A stretch of 64,000 bases of DNA from DAOULT01 sp964646625 (GCA_964646625.1 CAZYHC010000001.1:1-64000); one strand, 5' to 3'. Counted from the first letter of the stretch, positions 49,430 through 58,893 are shown. Translations and numbers: made by a program. The notes: generated by a model not told the origin, from the sequence alone.

Positions 49430-50530
49430 TCAGGCTGGGGGCTTGCCCTGGGCCACAATCACCACCCAGGCCGACAAAGTGTCATCCTGGGCTGGATGCC
49501 CCACGACCATGACCCTGTTCCCAACCTGCACCTGGCCGATGGTTATCTCCTCGCCCCCCAAGGCCCGGACGTAAGTCTGGGCATCGGTGGTCACCCGGCG
49601 CTCTCCCCGGCCCTGGGGCGTTGAGACCACCAGCGTCCCGTCCTCGGTGGCCGTCACCTGGCCGCGTAGCACGTAGCGGCGCAGGTTCTCCCCCTCAGGG
49701 ACGACGGCCAGCACTTTGGCTACCAGGTTGCCTGCCTGGTCAGGATCGCCCAGGGCCAGGATTGTGTCGCCCACCTGGATGTCGGCCAGGCGGGCCTCCT
49801 CGACGTTGGCGATTCGGAAACGGGTCTCCCCGTCGGTGAGCACCGTCCTCTCCTGGCCTTTGGGCGCTCCCACCGTCAGGGTGGTGCCCTCGATGGCTTT
49901 CACCTCGCCCCGCGCCATCTGTTGTTGCAGGCGGTCGGCGGGGATTACCACCACGGCCTGGGCCCGAAGCGTTCCCTCCTCATCCCGACCTCCGTAGACC
50001 ATGAGCTGGCTCCCGACTGCGACGTCGGCGATGGTGGGGTTTTCGACCCCGGGCACCCGGAAGCGGGTCTGGTCGTCGGTTACGATCCTCACTTCCTGGC
50101 CGTTGGGCGTGTTGACTACCAGCGTGGTATCCTCGATGGCCGTCACCTGGCCGCGCATTCCGCGCCTCACCGGTTGTTTGCCCGGCTGCTTGCCCGGCGC
50201 CTGGGCCACCACTGCGGCCTTCAGACCATCTTCCGCTTCTTCAGGGCTGGCCAGCACCAGCACGATCTGGCCCTCTTCAAAGTCGGCCAGGGTTGGGTTC
50301 TCCACCTGGGGCTGCCAGAAGCAGGTGTTGCCGTCGGTTAAGACCGTCAACTCTCCCTGGCGCGTCTCGAGCTTCAGGCTCGTGCCCTCGATAGCCGCTA
50401 TCCGACCGAGCACGAAGCCCCGCTCCGGTGCTTCCGGCGGTTCGGCGGCCCAGGCTGTTCCCCCTACACCGATGCCGAGCAGCAGAGCGGCCAGCAAAAG
50501 ACCCCATAGTAACTGTGATTTGAACTTCAT
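49430..50530 (-). CDS. Secreted protein with four DUF5666-like repeats
   Basis: A 366-residue exported protein with a signal peptide (LLWGLLLAALLLGIGVGGTAWA). About four repeats of roughly 75 residues follow, each with a pattern like RGQVTAIEDTTLVVNTPNGQ, then DDQTRFRVPGVENPT, then VGSQLMVYG. These match DUF5666, an OB-like beta domain of unknown role, often extracytoplasmic. It lies downstream of a DUF4405 membrane protein gene at 19 bp and is probably co-expressed. Confidence 0.78.
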   Translation of the reverse strand: MKFKSQLLWGLLLAALLLGIGVGGTAWAAEPPEAPERGFVLGRIAAIEGTSLKLETRQGELTVLTDGNTCFWQPQVENPTLADFEEGQIVLVLASPEEAEDGLKAAVVAQAPGKQPGKQPVRRGMRGQVTAIEDTTLVVNTPNGQEVRIVTDDQTRFRVPGVENPTIADVAVGSQLMVYGGRDEEGTLRAQAVVVIPADRLQQQMARGEVKAIEGTTLTVGAPKGQERTVLTDGETRFRIANVEEARLADIQVGDTILALGDPDQAGNLVAKVLAVVPEGENLRRYVLRGQVTATEDGTLVVSTPQGRGERRVTTDAQTYVRALGGEEITIGQVQVGNRVMVVGHPAQDDTLSAWVVIVAQGKPPA

Positions 50531-50549
50531 CTGACTGTACCTCCTTAAC

Positions 50550-50879
50550 TTATATTGTGGATTCTGTGGTCATACACCTGTCGCCCTGTGGCGCTTGTAG
50601 CCGTTTGAACAACCCCTTAGCCATGCACACTATCCACTTCCAGTGGAGAGCGAGATGGATAACGATACCCACCACCAGCAGGACGGCTAACCAATCGTGT
50701 ACAGCCAGCCAGGTGTGGCGGGTGAAGATAAAGCTCCGGATCGTATCTAGCCCCCGCCCGCCGCGGAACCCTCCCCCGGCAGGCAGCACCAACCATAAGA
50801 CGAAGCCGGAAACCGCCTCACCCAACAGGGCCAGCAGGAGCAGAGTATCGATCCAGAAATTGAGTCTAGCTTTTGACAT
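50550..50879 (-). CDS. DUF4405 membrane protein
   Basis: 109 residues with three hydrophobic helices (LNFWIDTLLLLALLGEAVSG, HDWLAVLLVVGIVIHLALHW). Histidines in RHTWLAVHDW and VIHLALHWKW are placed as in cytochrome b561-type small membrane proteins, so heme or metal binding is plausible. It precedes the DUF5666 gene. The C-terminus is polar. Confidence 0.75.
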   Translation of the reverse strand: MSKARLNFWIDTLLLLALLGEAVSGFVLWLVLPAGGGFRGGRGLDTIRSFIFTRHTWLAVHDWLAVLLVVGIVIHLALHWKWIVCMAKGLFKRLQAPQGDRCMTTESTI

Positions 50880-51070
50880 GGGTATTACCTCCTTAAATTC
50901 TTGAGCGTTTTTCTACTCATTTTCTGACCCTATTATCACCCCTGGGTGTTAAGTCCATGTTATCCAATTGTAAAATATCTGTTAAAAATAGAAAATCCCT
51001 CCGGCGGCTGAACACCAAAGGGACTGGCGGCGTTGACCATGCATTGATCACCCCCATTGCCTGGCTATTC

Positions 51071-51994
51071 TCACACTTCGACGTCTCCCAGTTCCACGCT
51101 GCGGTGTTGGGTGGGCAGGCTGGCAAACCCGCCGCTGGAATCGATGCGCCCGCTGCTCCCCAGGAGGCGAATTTTCTCCCGCACCCTCTCCTTAACCTGT
51201 TCTCTGGACATGGATATAATTTTGCGCATATCGAGCTCGTCCGGCATCCTGGCCAGCCCTTCTTTCAGGCCGGCCATGAAGCCCTGTCGCAGATAGGTGT
51301 CTATGTTGACCTTGCATATTCCGTGTTCGATGGACTCCACCACGCTCTCGTGTTTCACCCCTGAAGAGCCGTGCAACACCAGGGGGATGTTTACTTTCTG
51401 GTGGATGGCTTCCAGACGGTCGATGTCCAGGCTGGCCTCCCGGCCGGTCATGGCGTGTATCGAGCCTACGGCCGCCGCCAGGGAATCGGCTCCTGTCAGG
51501 TCGATGAAGGTTTTGGCCTGATCAGGGTCGGTCATGGCCGCTTCAACGTCTTCGGCCGTGACCCCATCGGTGATCTTGAGCACCTGTCCCAGTTCGGCCT
51601 CGACCGGGATCCCGCAGGCGTGAGCGATCTGGCACACCCTTTTGGTGATCTCCACGTTTTCCTCGAAGGGGCGTTTGGAGCCATCGTACATCAGCGAGGT
51701 AAAACCGGCTCTCAGACAGCGCACGTTCTGGTCAAAGTCGGTGCCGTGATCGAGGTGGAGGACCACGGGGACGTCGGCCAGGGCGGCGGCGATCTTGACC
51801 AGGCCGGCGGCGTAATCCAGGCCGGCATAGCGGATGGCTCCCTGGCTGACCTGCAAAATAACCGGCGCTCTCTCCTCCTGGGCGGCCTCCACGATGCCCT
51901 GCACCATTTCCATGTTGTTGGCATTGAAAGCGCCTATGGCATAATGGCCCATCATGGCCTGATTTAATATTTCTTTGCTGGTTACCAGTGGCAT
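51071..51994 (-). CDS. Class II fructose-bisphosphate aldolase
   Basis: A zinc-dependent aldolase of 307 residues. Full catalytic set: LHLDHGTD (catalytic Asp and first zinc His), VGSIHAMTG (second His) and VLHGSSGVKHE (third His and phosphate loop), ending with VNIDT. It may act on fructose-bisphosphate, tagatose-bisphosphate or another ketose phosphate. The C-terminal 25 residues after LLGSSGR are an extra tail. It is a paralogue of the atypical aldolase at 1718, which has lost the Asp-His pair. Confidence 0.9.
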   Translation of the reverse strand: MPLVTSKEILNQAMMGHYAIGAFNANNMEMVQGIVEAAQEERAPVILQVSQGAIRYAGLDYAAGLVKIAAALADVPVVLHLDHGTDFDQNVRCLRAGFTSLMYDGSKRPFEENVEITKRVCQIAHACGIPVEAELGQVLKITDGVTAEDVEAAMTDPDQAKTFIDLTGADSLAAAVGSIHAMTGREASLDIDRLEAIHQKVNIPLVLHGSSGVKHESVVESIEHGICKVNIDTYLRQGFMAGLKEGLARMPDELDMRKIISMSREQVKERVREKIRLLGSSGRIDSSGGFASLPTQHRSVELGDVEV

Positions 51995-52037
51995 GGTTGA
52001 TTTTTCCTCTTTTTTCTCTCAGGTTTATATTAGATTT

Positions 52038-54908
52038 CTACCACGTCCTTTGGAAGACCACTTCGAAGGAATAGTGATAGAGGGTATTACCAGCGGTCAC
52101 CCCTGCCTCGCTACAGGGTTCGTCTATGGGGATATCGGGCGAAATGCCTGTCGCTACCTCGCTGCGATAGTCCATGATCTCTACGGAGTGGGTGCCCTTG
52201 AACATAGGGAAGTCCACGAAGCCCAGCGAGATCTCGGGCTTTTTACCTGTGATCAGTTCGGCGCCGTCAGGCCCCCACGAAACCCGCACCCTGGTGTTGG
52301 GGATACCGTTGCCCTCTTTATCGAGAACGGTGATGTAGATATTATGTCCGCCCTTGTTCTCGCAGGGGGTCAGTTTTCGCACTTTCACCAGCCTGAAGTC
52401 CACGTCCGGGGTAGGAGTGGCGGTGGGCTCTTCCGGCACAGGGGTATCGGTTGGTATCACTGGCCGGGGTGTCGGCCGCCGGGTAGGGGTATCGGTGGGC
52501 AGGGGGGTGGCAGTGGGCGGCGGCGTAGGCGTGAAGGTCGGCGTCCAGGTAGGGATGGGGGTATTGGTGGGGGTAGGGGTGACGGTGGGCGTATCGGTGG
52601 GAGTAGCTGTGTTAGTAGGGGTGGGGGTCACCGTCTGCAAGAAGGCCATTGACCGCACGTTCACGTTTTCCATGGAGAAAGCTGAAATGACCGTCACCGG
52701 GGCGCTGATACCACACAGCCAGATGAAAAGCAAGAAGATGCCCACCACGCGCAATTGCCCCCCTGTGCTGCGGGAAGCAAACCAACTGGCCGCTTCGCCG
52801 ATAACTTCGTCTACGTTCTGGAATAATCCTTTAGAGGTAGAGGCTCGCGGCTTAGGCATTCTGTCGGGTGCTGGTTCGGTCCGACGTTCGCGCCCTCTGG
52901 AATCTATGGCCCTGATGCGAGTCGTTTCCTCCCTGGACTTTCGGGCCATTATTGGCAGTCTGATCCGCGTTGTCTCGGCGGTCGCTCTCCTGGCACTGAA
53001 ATAGGAGGTTCTGCGTCTCACGATGGTGGTGTCGGTTGCCCCTCGTCTGGTCGGGGCCGCCTGGCGTCTGGCGGTGGTTTTATCGGCGGCCCTTCGTTTG
53101 GTCGGAGCCGTCTCACGTTTCACCATGGCCGTCCCCGTGGGCCTGCGTTCTTGCGGCCGAGGCTTAGAAGGAGATTTCAAAACGGGCCGGATTTCTGGGG
53201 GTTTGGCTGCTGATGAGGGTGGTGCGTCGGTCGCTCCAGTGGCGGGCTCCGCGCTCATCTCCAGCGCCAGCCGTTCGTAAGCTCGTTTTAGCCGTTGGCT
53301 GAGCACGCGGCTGATCTTCACCGCCAGGTGGGGGTATCTGGTCAATAATTCATCCAGGTGGGTTTTGGTCAGCGCCCAAAGCTCCACGTCGCTGATGGCC
53401 TGCACCATGGTGGAGGGAGAACCTTCGGCCAGAAGCGAGGTTTCGCCAAAAAAGTCTCCCTTGCCCAGCGTGTAAAGGGCGGTAACCTTCTGGCCCGCCG
53501 AGGATAGCACCCTGACCTCACCCGATTCGATGAGGTACATCACGTCTACGGGTTGATCTTCGGACAGGATCAGGTCTCCGGCTCTATGCTTGACGGGGCG
53601 TAATCTCTCCCCGATATCTTTCAGTTGTGTTTTCGGGAGGTCGCTGAACAGCGACATCTCGCTCAGGTGTTGAGTGGTAAAATACTGGTCGGCCTCGGCC
53701 AGGCGGGCGCTTAGCGTTTCGGTCAAAGCCAGGTTAAGGGCGGGATATTGAATCGTCAGATCGCTGAAATCCGCACGGTACAGGGTCCAGAGGTTAACGT
53801 CGGTTAGGGCTTTGGCCGCCATCGAGCGGGTTTTGCCCGTCAGCAGGGCCATCTCTCCGAAGAAGTCCCCTTCTTTCAGGTAGGCCAGGACTTCTTTTTC
53901 GGAAGCAGCGTCGGAGACGAGTGTAACCTCCCCGGACTCGATGATGTACAGGGCATCGCCCGGCGAACACTCGGCGAAAACCAGTTCGCCCTGCGGGACG
54001 CAGCGCAAAAGCAGATACCTGGACACCTCTTGCAAAACGTCAGCGGGCAGGGAGGAGAAGAGCGGAATCTTTCTTAAATATGCTACCGCCTGGGCCTGGT
54101 CTTCGGGGCCGAGGTGAGAGCGGAGCACCCGACTGAGGGTCAATCTGATGGAGGGATATTGGGCCGTCAGTTGTTCGAAATCTTCCAGAGGCAGCGCCCA
54201 CAAAGTAGTGGTGGTCAGGGCTTGAGCGTTGGCGGTGTAGGGCCTGGCCGTGAGCAGAGCCATCTCGGCGAAGGCTTCGCCTCTTGCCAGCTCGACGAAA
54301 TCCTGAGCCTCTTTCCCCTCGCTGGCTGGCGATAGCCTGACCCGTCCCCTCTCGATGATGAACATGGCTTCTGCCGCCTGACCGTTTTCGAAAATGAAGT
54401 CCCCTTGTTCGTACTCTCTGAGCGTCAGTTTATCGGCCACGGCGGCCAACTCTTCGGCAGAGAGGTCGGCCAGAAATGGCAGCGGTTTGAGGCGCTGTTC
54501 GATCAGGTAGTCCTTGAGTTGGGCGATGCGCACGCCAAAGGTCCGACTCAGCTTCAGACCGAGGGAGGGATGTTCGAAGATCAAATCACGCAGATCCCGG
54601 CCCAGCAGGGTCCATAAATGAACGTCGGCGGCTACTTGACCATCCACCGAGCGAGCCTGGCCCAGAAGCAGGTCGGCTTCTCCCACCAGACTGCCCGGCC
54701 CCAGATTGGCGATGATGACCTCGCCATCGGCTACGAGCTTGATCCAACCGGAGTCAATGAGATACAGGGCACGACTGGGATCGCCTCTGGCGAAGAGGGT
54801 TTCACCTTTCCTATATTGCTCAAGACGCATCCTTTCGGCCACACTGCGCTGTTCTTCTGCGGAGCAGTGGGCGAAAAGAGGCACGTCTTTGATAAGCTGT
54901 AATTTCAT
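52038..54908 (-). CDS. Four cyclic-nucleotide-binding-like domains joined across the membrane to a surface domain
   Basis: 956 residues. Four CNB domains (about 8-115, 133-245, 285-395, 410-525), each with a hydrophobic barrel and a phosphate-binding-cassette-like loop: VGEADLLLGQARSV, FAEMALLTARPYT, FGEMALLTGKTRSM, FGETSLLAEGSPST. The fourth lacks the Arg. An Arg/Thr/Ala-rich disordered region (545-715) follows, then one transmembrane helix (VVGIFLLFIWLCGISAPVTV), a Thr/Pro stalk of TPTPTNT type (757-835) and a C-terminal beta domain ending VVFQRTW. The end resembles those of 56967-57812 and 57898-58893. No DNA-binding or enzyme domain is seen. It could couple an internal nucleotide signal to the cell surface (inference). 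Confidence 0.8.
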   Translation of the reverse strand: MKLQLIKDVPLFAHCSAEEQRSVAERMRLEQYRKGETLFARGDPSRALYLIDSGWIKLVADGEVIIANLGPGSLVGEADLLLGQARSVDGQVAADVHLWTLLGRDLRDLIFEHPSLGLKLSRTFGVRIAQLKDYLIEQRLKPLPFLADLSAEELAAVADKLTLREYEQGDFIFENGQAAEAMFIIERGRVRLSPASEGKEAQDFVELARGEAFAEMALLTARPYTANAQALTTTTLWALPLEDFEQLTAQYPSIRLTLSRVLRSHLGPEDQAQAVAYLRKIPLFSSLPADVLQEVSRYLLLRCVPQGELVFAECSPGDALYIIESGEVTLVSDAASEKEVLAYLKEGDFFGEMALLTGKTRSMAAKALTDVNLWTLYRADFSDLTIQYPALNLALTETLSARLAEADQYFTTQHLSEMSLFSDLPKTQLKDIGERLRPVKHRAGDLILSEDQPVDVMYLIESGEVRVLSSAGQKVTALYTLGKGDFFGETSLLAEGSPSTMVQAISDVELWALTKTHLDELLTRYPHLAVKISRVLSQRLKRAYERLALEMSAEPATGATDAPPSSAAKPPEIRPVLKSPSKPRPQERRPTGTAMVKRETAPTKRRAADKTTARRQAAPTRRGATDTTIVRRRTSYFSARRATAETTRIRLPIMARKSREETTRIRAIDSRGRERRTEPAPDRMPKPRASTSKGLFQNVDEVIGEAASWFASRSTGGQLRVVGIFLLFIWLCGISAPVTVISAFSMENVNVRSMAFLQTVTPTPTNTATPTDTPTVTPTPTNTPIPTWTPTFTPTPPPTATPLPTDTPTRRPTPRPVIPTDTPVPEEPTATPTPDVDFRLVKVRKLTPCENKGGHNIYITVLDKEGNGIPNTRVRVSWGPDGAELITGKKPEISLGFVDFPMFKGTHSVEIMDYRSEVATGISPDIPIDEPCSEAGVTAGNTLYHYSFEVVFQRTW

Positions 54909-55024
54909 ATTAACTAACCTTACAGAAACCTCTGACTTCCAATAGAGGGAGGAAGCTGCTTGCCTCCTTTCCCCTGAAGATGTATTGCTCCCAACTCGTT
55001 TGAAATGAGAGAAGAGGTCGATTC

Positions 55025-55060
55025 TTTTGTTGCGGTAAACCGAGAAACCGGCAAAACTCG
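55025..55060. repeat. TTTTGTTGCGGTAAA repeat upstream of the CNB gene
   Basis: TTTTGTTGCGGTAAACCGAG then AAACCGGCAAAACTCG. A second copy lies at 58914-58950. Both are in the leader of a minus-strand gene that encodes the shared surface domain. Confidence 0.6.
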
Positions 55061-55068
55061 TTTGGTGG

Positions 55069-55836
55069 TTACCCGCCAGTTCTCGGCATTAGGTCACTTT
55101 CGACACGTGATTCTCTTAACGTTCTTTCTCGTTCCCACGCCCTAATAATTGGGACTACCTCTTCTAGCGATGTAATCTCATGAACCTTTGAGGCATCTAT
55201 GTCAGCGTCATCGAAAAGCCAATGTTCGGTGTGAACCCAGATGCAATTTAAGCCCAGCTTTAGCGCAGGCTTAATGTCAGAGCCTGCACTGTTGCCAATC
55301 ATCCAAGTTAATGCAGGATTCAGGTTGAGATCAGACAATATTCGTCGCAAAACAGGTTCGCCTTTGTGGAGAAAAGTGAAAACATGCTTAAAATAAGAAG
55401 CAAGAGAGACTGAATTGAGACGGTAGAGTTGCTGTTCTCTCTCCCCTAATGTATAAAGGATGCAGTCATACTCTGTCGACAAAACCTCCAATATTTCGCG
55501 GGCATGGGGCATTAATTTGGATGGCTTTGTCGCGACAGAAGCTCCTAGTTTCCAAAGCTGTTCCAAAGTCTTTTCATCGAGGTCCACTAGTTGCTGTTCG
55601 GAGAAGTGCCTGTAGGCTTCGGTTAGTGCTCTTGGAAAGCGAGTGTTGGTGAATCCTTGGCTTTTGCCAATGGCAACACTGAACTCGTTGACTTTCTGTG
55701 CGAATGTGTCCCTGTCAACCTCAACACCCGCATCATTTAGTAGAATAGCTGCCTGGGTCTTGACTTTCTCATACAAGTAATGGGTTTTCCAAAGTGTATC
55801 GTCACCGTCGAAGATGAGAGCTACTTGTTCAGCCAT
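55069..55836 (-). CDS. HAD-superfamily hydrolase
   Basis: 255 residues. Motif I is LIFDGDDTLW (nucleophile and general-acid Asp), motif II is around YTLG, motif III Lys at HKGEP, and motif IV WMIGNSAGSDIKPAL. The cap inserted after motif I is helical, as in phosphoglycolate or pyrimidine nucleotide phosphatases. The start at 55836 has GAGGT upstream. Codon use and base composition are more AT-rich than in the neighbours, as for the next gene, suggesting recent acquisition. Confidence 0.85.
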   Translation of the reverse strand: MAEQVALIFDGDDTLWKTHYLYEKVKTQAAILLNDAGVEVDRDTFAQKVNEFSVAIGKSQGFTNTRFPRALTEAYRHFSEQQLVDLDEKTLEQLWKLGASVATKPSKLMPHAREILEVLSTEYDCILYTLGEREQQLYRLNSVSLASYFKHVFTFLHKGEPVLRRILSDLNLNPALTWMIGNSAGSDIKPALKLGLNCIWVHTEHWLFDDADIDASKVHEITSLEEVVPIIRAWERERTLRESRVESDLMPRTGG

Positions 55837-55983
55837 GTAACACCTCACTCTTGGCATGTCGGCTGGGTCTTTGAGGGAATTATGCATAATTTTAAGTAAT
55901 GATAACTGCTTCTGAACAGGCTCGCAGTGGCTTGGGAAAATTGCCAAAGTCCAGACATGTCTATGAAAGAACTGCGTGCGTTC

Positions 55984-56901
55984 TCACGGAGGCTGCTGCT
56001 CAAGTTCCCCGTGCAAATAGAGTGCGTCTCCAATTCTATCTGCAATAACTTGTAAGAGTGCTACCATCTCATCCGAAAAGAAATTCCTTTGTTTACTATC
56101 TATACAAAGCACCCCGACAACCTTTTTATTCCAGTGTATTGGTAAGCTCACAGATGATAGATAGTCTGGGCCACCTATTCTCTTTTCATAATCTTCAAAT
56201 ATTTTTTTACGTGGATGATCACCTCTTCCAGTCTTTTCATCAATGATATTGTATTTTATTGACTCGTTCTCAATAAACGCCTCTCCCGCACACCCGCGAT
56301 CCTTAAATCTGTTCTCATCTTTGCCTATATAGAAAGTTTTCTTGGTTTCGATATGTCCTGGATTAGCTTGCCATGCCGCTAGCCATTCAGGATCATCTTT
56401 GTTTGGCCGAAAAATTACACCGGTTCTAACTTCGGGACCTAAGAAGTTAAGGGTTTGTATGAAGAAACTCTCAATAAAGTCCTTCAGACTACTTGCGCGG
56501 TTTCTGTCCTCCACCGACTGTCGTAAGTCATCGTCTATACTTGCCAGGAGTTCAAGGAAACTTCTGGTGTACAGATATGCTGCCGCATATTTCAGAGTTT
56601 CGGCATCCCTTAGATCGAGCCAAACGGCTGCCTGGGTGGTCCGTCGCTGCATGGCAACTATTGCCACTATAAGACCTATCAGCAGTCCAGAACCTATCGG
56701 CAGTACGAGCAGAAGCCAGTGAGAGACAGGGCGGGATCGTGGGAGCCACGGAATTAGCCGCTCTATTATCCACTTGGATAGGGTGCCTTCGATTAGCCCC
56801 GAAGCAGTTTCACGTACAAGGAAGGCCAGCACACTGCCAATAACCACCCCGATAATCGTTTGCTTCCAAGTTCGCCAGATTTGACTGAGCCGGGCGCCCA
56901 T
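55984..56901 (-). CDS. Membrane protein with two N-terminal helices and a GAF domain
   Basis: 305 residues. Two hydrophobic helices (IIGVVIGSVLAFLV and WLLLVLPIGSGLLIGLIVAIVAM) are followed by a cytoplasmic part with a GAF-like domain (about 135-295): IFRPNKDDPEW, CAGEAFIENE, LSSVSLPIHWNKKVVGVLCID, and LQVIADRIGDALYL. It has no kinase, cyclase or output domain. The gene is AT-richer than its surroundings. Together with the HAD gene it interrupts the cluster of surface-domain genes. Confidence 0.75.
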   Translation of the reverse strand: MGARLSQIWRTWKQTIIGVVIGSVLAFLVRETASGLIEGTLSKWIIERLIPWLPRSRPVSHWLLLVLPIGSGLLIGLIVAIVAMQRRTTQAAVWLDLRDAETLKYAAAYLYTRSFLELLASIDDDLRQSVEDRNRASSLKDFIESFFIQTLNFLGPEVRTGVIFRPNKDDPEWLAAWQANPGHIETKKTFYIGKDENRFKDRGCAGEAFIENESIKYNIIDEKTGRGDHPRKKIFEDYEKRIGGPDYLSSVSLPIHWNKKVVGVLCIDSKQRNFFSDEMVALLQVIADRIGDALYLHGELEQQPP

Positions 56902-56966
56902 TGTGTCACCTATCCCCCTTGAGTTATTTATAACCCAGAAGTATCAACACGAAATGGGTTGCCGTT

Positions 56967-57812
56967 TCAAGAACCCTCCTGAAAAACGAGCTGCCACGAA
57001 GGAGCGCCTTGTTCGGAGCAATCCTCGGTGAAAGCTATTTCCCTGGCTACGTCGTTGCTGCCCATAACACTGATATCATACACCATTCCTGCTTTCATGT
57101 CAAAGTCGGCATAACCAGGGTCTACGTCGGGTTTCAGGCCGGTGAAAAAAACCTCTTCTCCTTCCGATTCTTCTCCTGACCACGAGACTTTGAGCCCCAC
57201 CCTGGCGACACCCTGCCCCTTCTCATCCCTGACGTAGATCAGGATACGTCTTGGAGCCGCCTCCTCGGCGCACAGGCGTTTTCTACTGAGCAGCCGGTAG
57301 GCCACCACAGGGGTGGGAGAGGCCGTTGGGGTGGCCGTGGCGGTGGGCGTCTCGGTCGGCGGCGGTGTCTCGGTCGGCAGCGGCAGTGTCGGCGACAAGG
57401 TGGGCGTAGGCGTCGCAGTGGGGCCGGCGGTAGGCGTAACGATAAAGACCAATATGGCGCTGCTGCTTGCTCCCAGCGCGTAGGCCAGCCTGGCCAGACT
57501 GCGCGTGATGGTGACCTCCCGTCCTTCCTGGATATATCTTTCGGCCAGCGCGGTCACCATTTGACCGTCATCTTGTTCCCCCAGGGCCCTTAACCGTCTT
57601 TTAGCCTTATCCAGATCTCCATCGAGAGAATAGGCGGCGCTTATCAAAACGATGTATTCTTCTTTAATTTCTGGCCGCAGATCGACCGGATCGGTATCGT
57701 AATATTGCACCGGCCAGAGCTGCCAGGTCAGGGTCAAGCCCAACCCCAAGCCGAGGGCCAGACCTGCCAGCAGAGCTATCCACAAAACCCTTTGTCCGCT
57801 CTCAAAGACCAT
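56967..57812 (-). CDS. Single-pass membrane protein with Thr/Pro stalk and shared surface domain (copy 2)
   Basis: 281 residues: N-terminal transmembrane helix (VLWIALLAGLALGLGLGLTLTW), a helical region (YDTDPVDLRPEIKEEYIVLISAAY, then a short stretch with KAKRRLRALGEQDDGQ), a Thr/Pro stalk (TPTATPTPTLSPT) and a C-terminal beta domain ending WQLVFQEGS. The N-terminal half is closely related to that of 57898-58893 (VQYYDTDPVDLRPE versus VQYYDTDIVDLRSE), so the two are tandem paralogues. The C-terminal domain resembles the end of the CNB protein. Family not recognised. Confidence 0.7.
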   Translation of the reverse strand: MVFESGQRVLWIALLAGLALGLGLGLTLTWQLWPVQYYDTDPVDLRPEIKEEYIVLISAAYSLDGDLDKAKRRLRALGEQDDGQMVTALAERYIQEGREVTITRSLARLAYALGASSSAILVFIVTPTAGPTATPTPTLSPTLPLPTETPPPTETPTATATPTASPTPVVAYRLLSRKRLCAEEAAPRRILIYVRDEKGQGVARVGLKVSWSGEESEGEEVFFTGLKPDVDPGYADFDMKAGMVYDISVMGSNDVAREIAFTEDCSEQGAPSWQLVFQEGS

Positions 57813-57897
57813 CTACCATTGCCGCCTGAGAATGACATCATAACAATAGTGAGCATATTCCCCTCCGCCCCGCGATTCTAACCCCTGCTTTCGTAGC

Positions 57898-58893
57898 TCA
57901 CCACTGTCGTTGGAAAACAACTTCGTAGGAATAATGTCCCGGACAAAGCAGGTTTTGTTGTCGTTTCTGGGCGCAATCCCGTTCATCGAGGCAGTATTCA
58001 CCGGCGATCAAATCTTGGGTCGATGGCTCTTGAGAATCGAGCCAGCGAGTAGCCTGGCCGCTGTACGTGCGGCCTGAGATATCGCCTACCACCTGAATCT
58101 GATAAGCGCCATGCATCTCAAACTCGACCAACCCCGGTTCCTTGGCCCCCGAAATGATCTGGTTCGACCCTCCTGACCATGCCACGTCCATCACCACGCC
58201 GTCCAAAGGGTGAGCGTCTTTATCCACCACCAGCACCGTCAGAAGGCGATTGCCCTCGCAACCCCCGTTTTCGTAGACAGTCAGGATCCGCTGGTTGGCT
58301 ATCCTGAAATCGATGGGGGGGGTGGGGGTCTCGGTTGGTGGTACAGGGCTGGGGGTAGGGGAGGGCGGCTCAGGCGTGGCGCTGGGCGGTACGAGGGTAG
58401 GAGTCGGCGGAGCAGGTGTAGAGGTGGCGGTGGGCGTCAAGGTAACGGTGGGCGTCGAGGTCGGGCTGGGCGTTGAGCTGGGCGTGGGCGTCGGCGTGGG
58501 CGTGACCGTGGGTGTCGGGGTAGCAATGTAGGCCAACATGTCCTGGTTGCTCACCCCTAAAGCCTGGGCCAGGGCTACCAGGGGAGATACATCAGCGACA
58601 TCTGCGCCATTTGCCATATATCTTTCGGTCAGATCGGCCACGAACCGGGCTACATCGGACACCTCCAATCTATCCAGACGCACCTGGGCCTGCTCCAGAT
58701 CACGATCAAGAACGTAAGCAGCGCCCACCATAACCACGTAGTCATCTTTGTGCTCCGATCTCAAATCAACGATGTCCGTGTCATAGTACTGAACCGGCCA
58801 GAGCACCCAGCCTATCAGCAGACCTAAAAGGAAGCCCGCCACGCTTCCTACCAATAATACAAGAACCAAAGCCTTTTTGCCTTTAATGATCAT
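57898..58893 (-). CDS. Single-pass membrane protein with Thr/Pro stalk and shared surface domain (copy 1)
   Basis: 331 residues with the same order as copy 2: transmembrane helix (VLVLLVGSVAGFLLGLLIGW), helical region with YDTDIVDLRSEHKDDYVVMVGAAY, Thr/Pro stalk of TPTPTVTPTPTPTPS type, then a beta domain with ENGGCEGNRLLTVLVVDKDAH and the end SYEVVFQRQW. Additional Cys residues (YCLDERDCAQK) may form disulfides. It is first in the gene pair; a promoter candidate lies at 59065-59093 and a repeat in its leader. Function unknown; extracytoplasmic binding or surface structure is inferred. Confidence 0.7.
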   Translation of the reverse strand: MIIKGKKALVLVLLVGSVAGFLLGLLIGWVLWPVQYYDTDIVDLRSEHKDDYVVMVGAAYVLDRDLEQAQVRLDRLEVSDVARFVADLTERYMANGADVADVSPLVALAQALGVSNQDMLAYIATPTPTVTPTPTPTPSSTPSPTSTPTVTLTPTATSTPAPPTPTLVPPSATPEPPSPTPSPVPPTETPTPPIDFRIANQRILTVYENGGCEGNRLLTVLVVDKDAHPLDGVVMDVAWSGGSNQIISGAKEPGLVEFEMHGAYQIQVVGDISGRTYSGQATRWLDSQEPSTQDLIAGEYCLDERDCAQKRQQNLLCPGHYSYEVVFQRQW

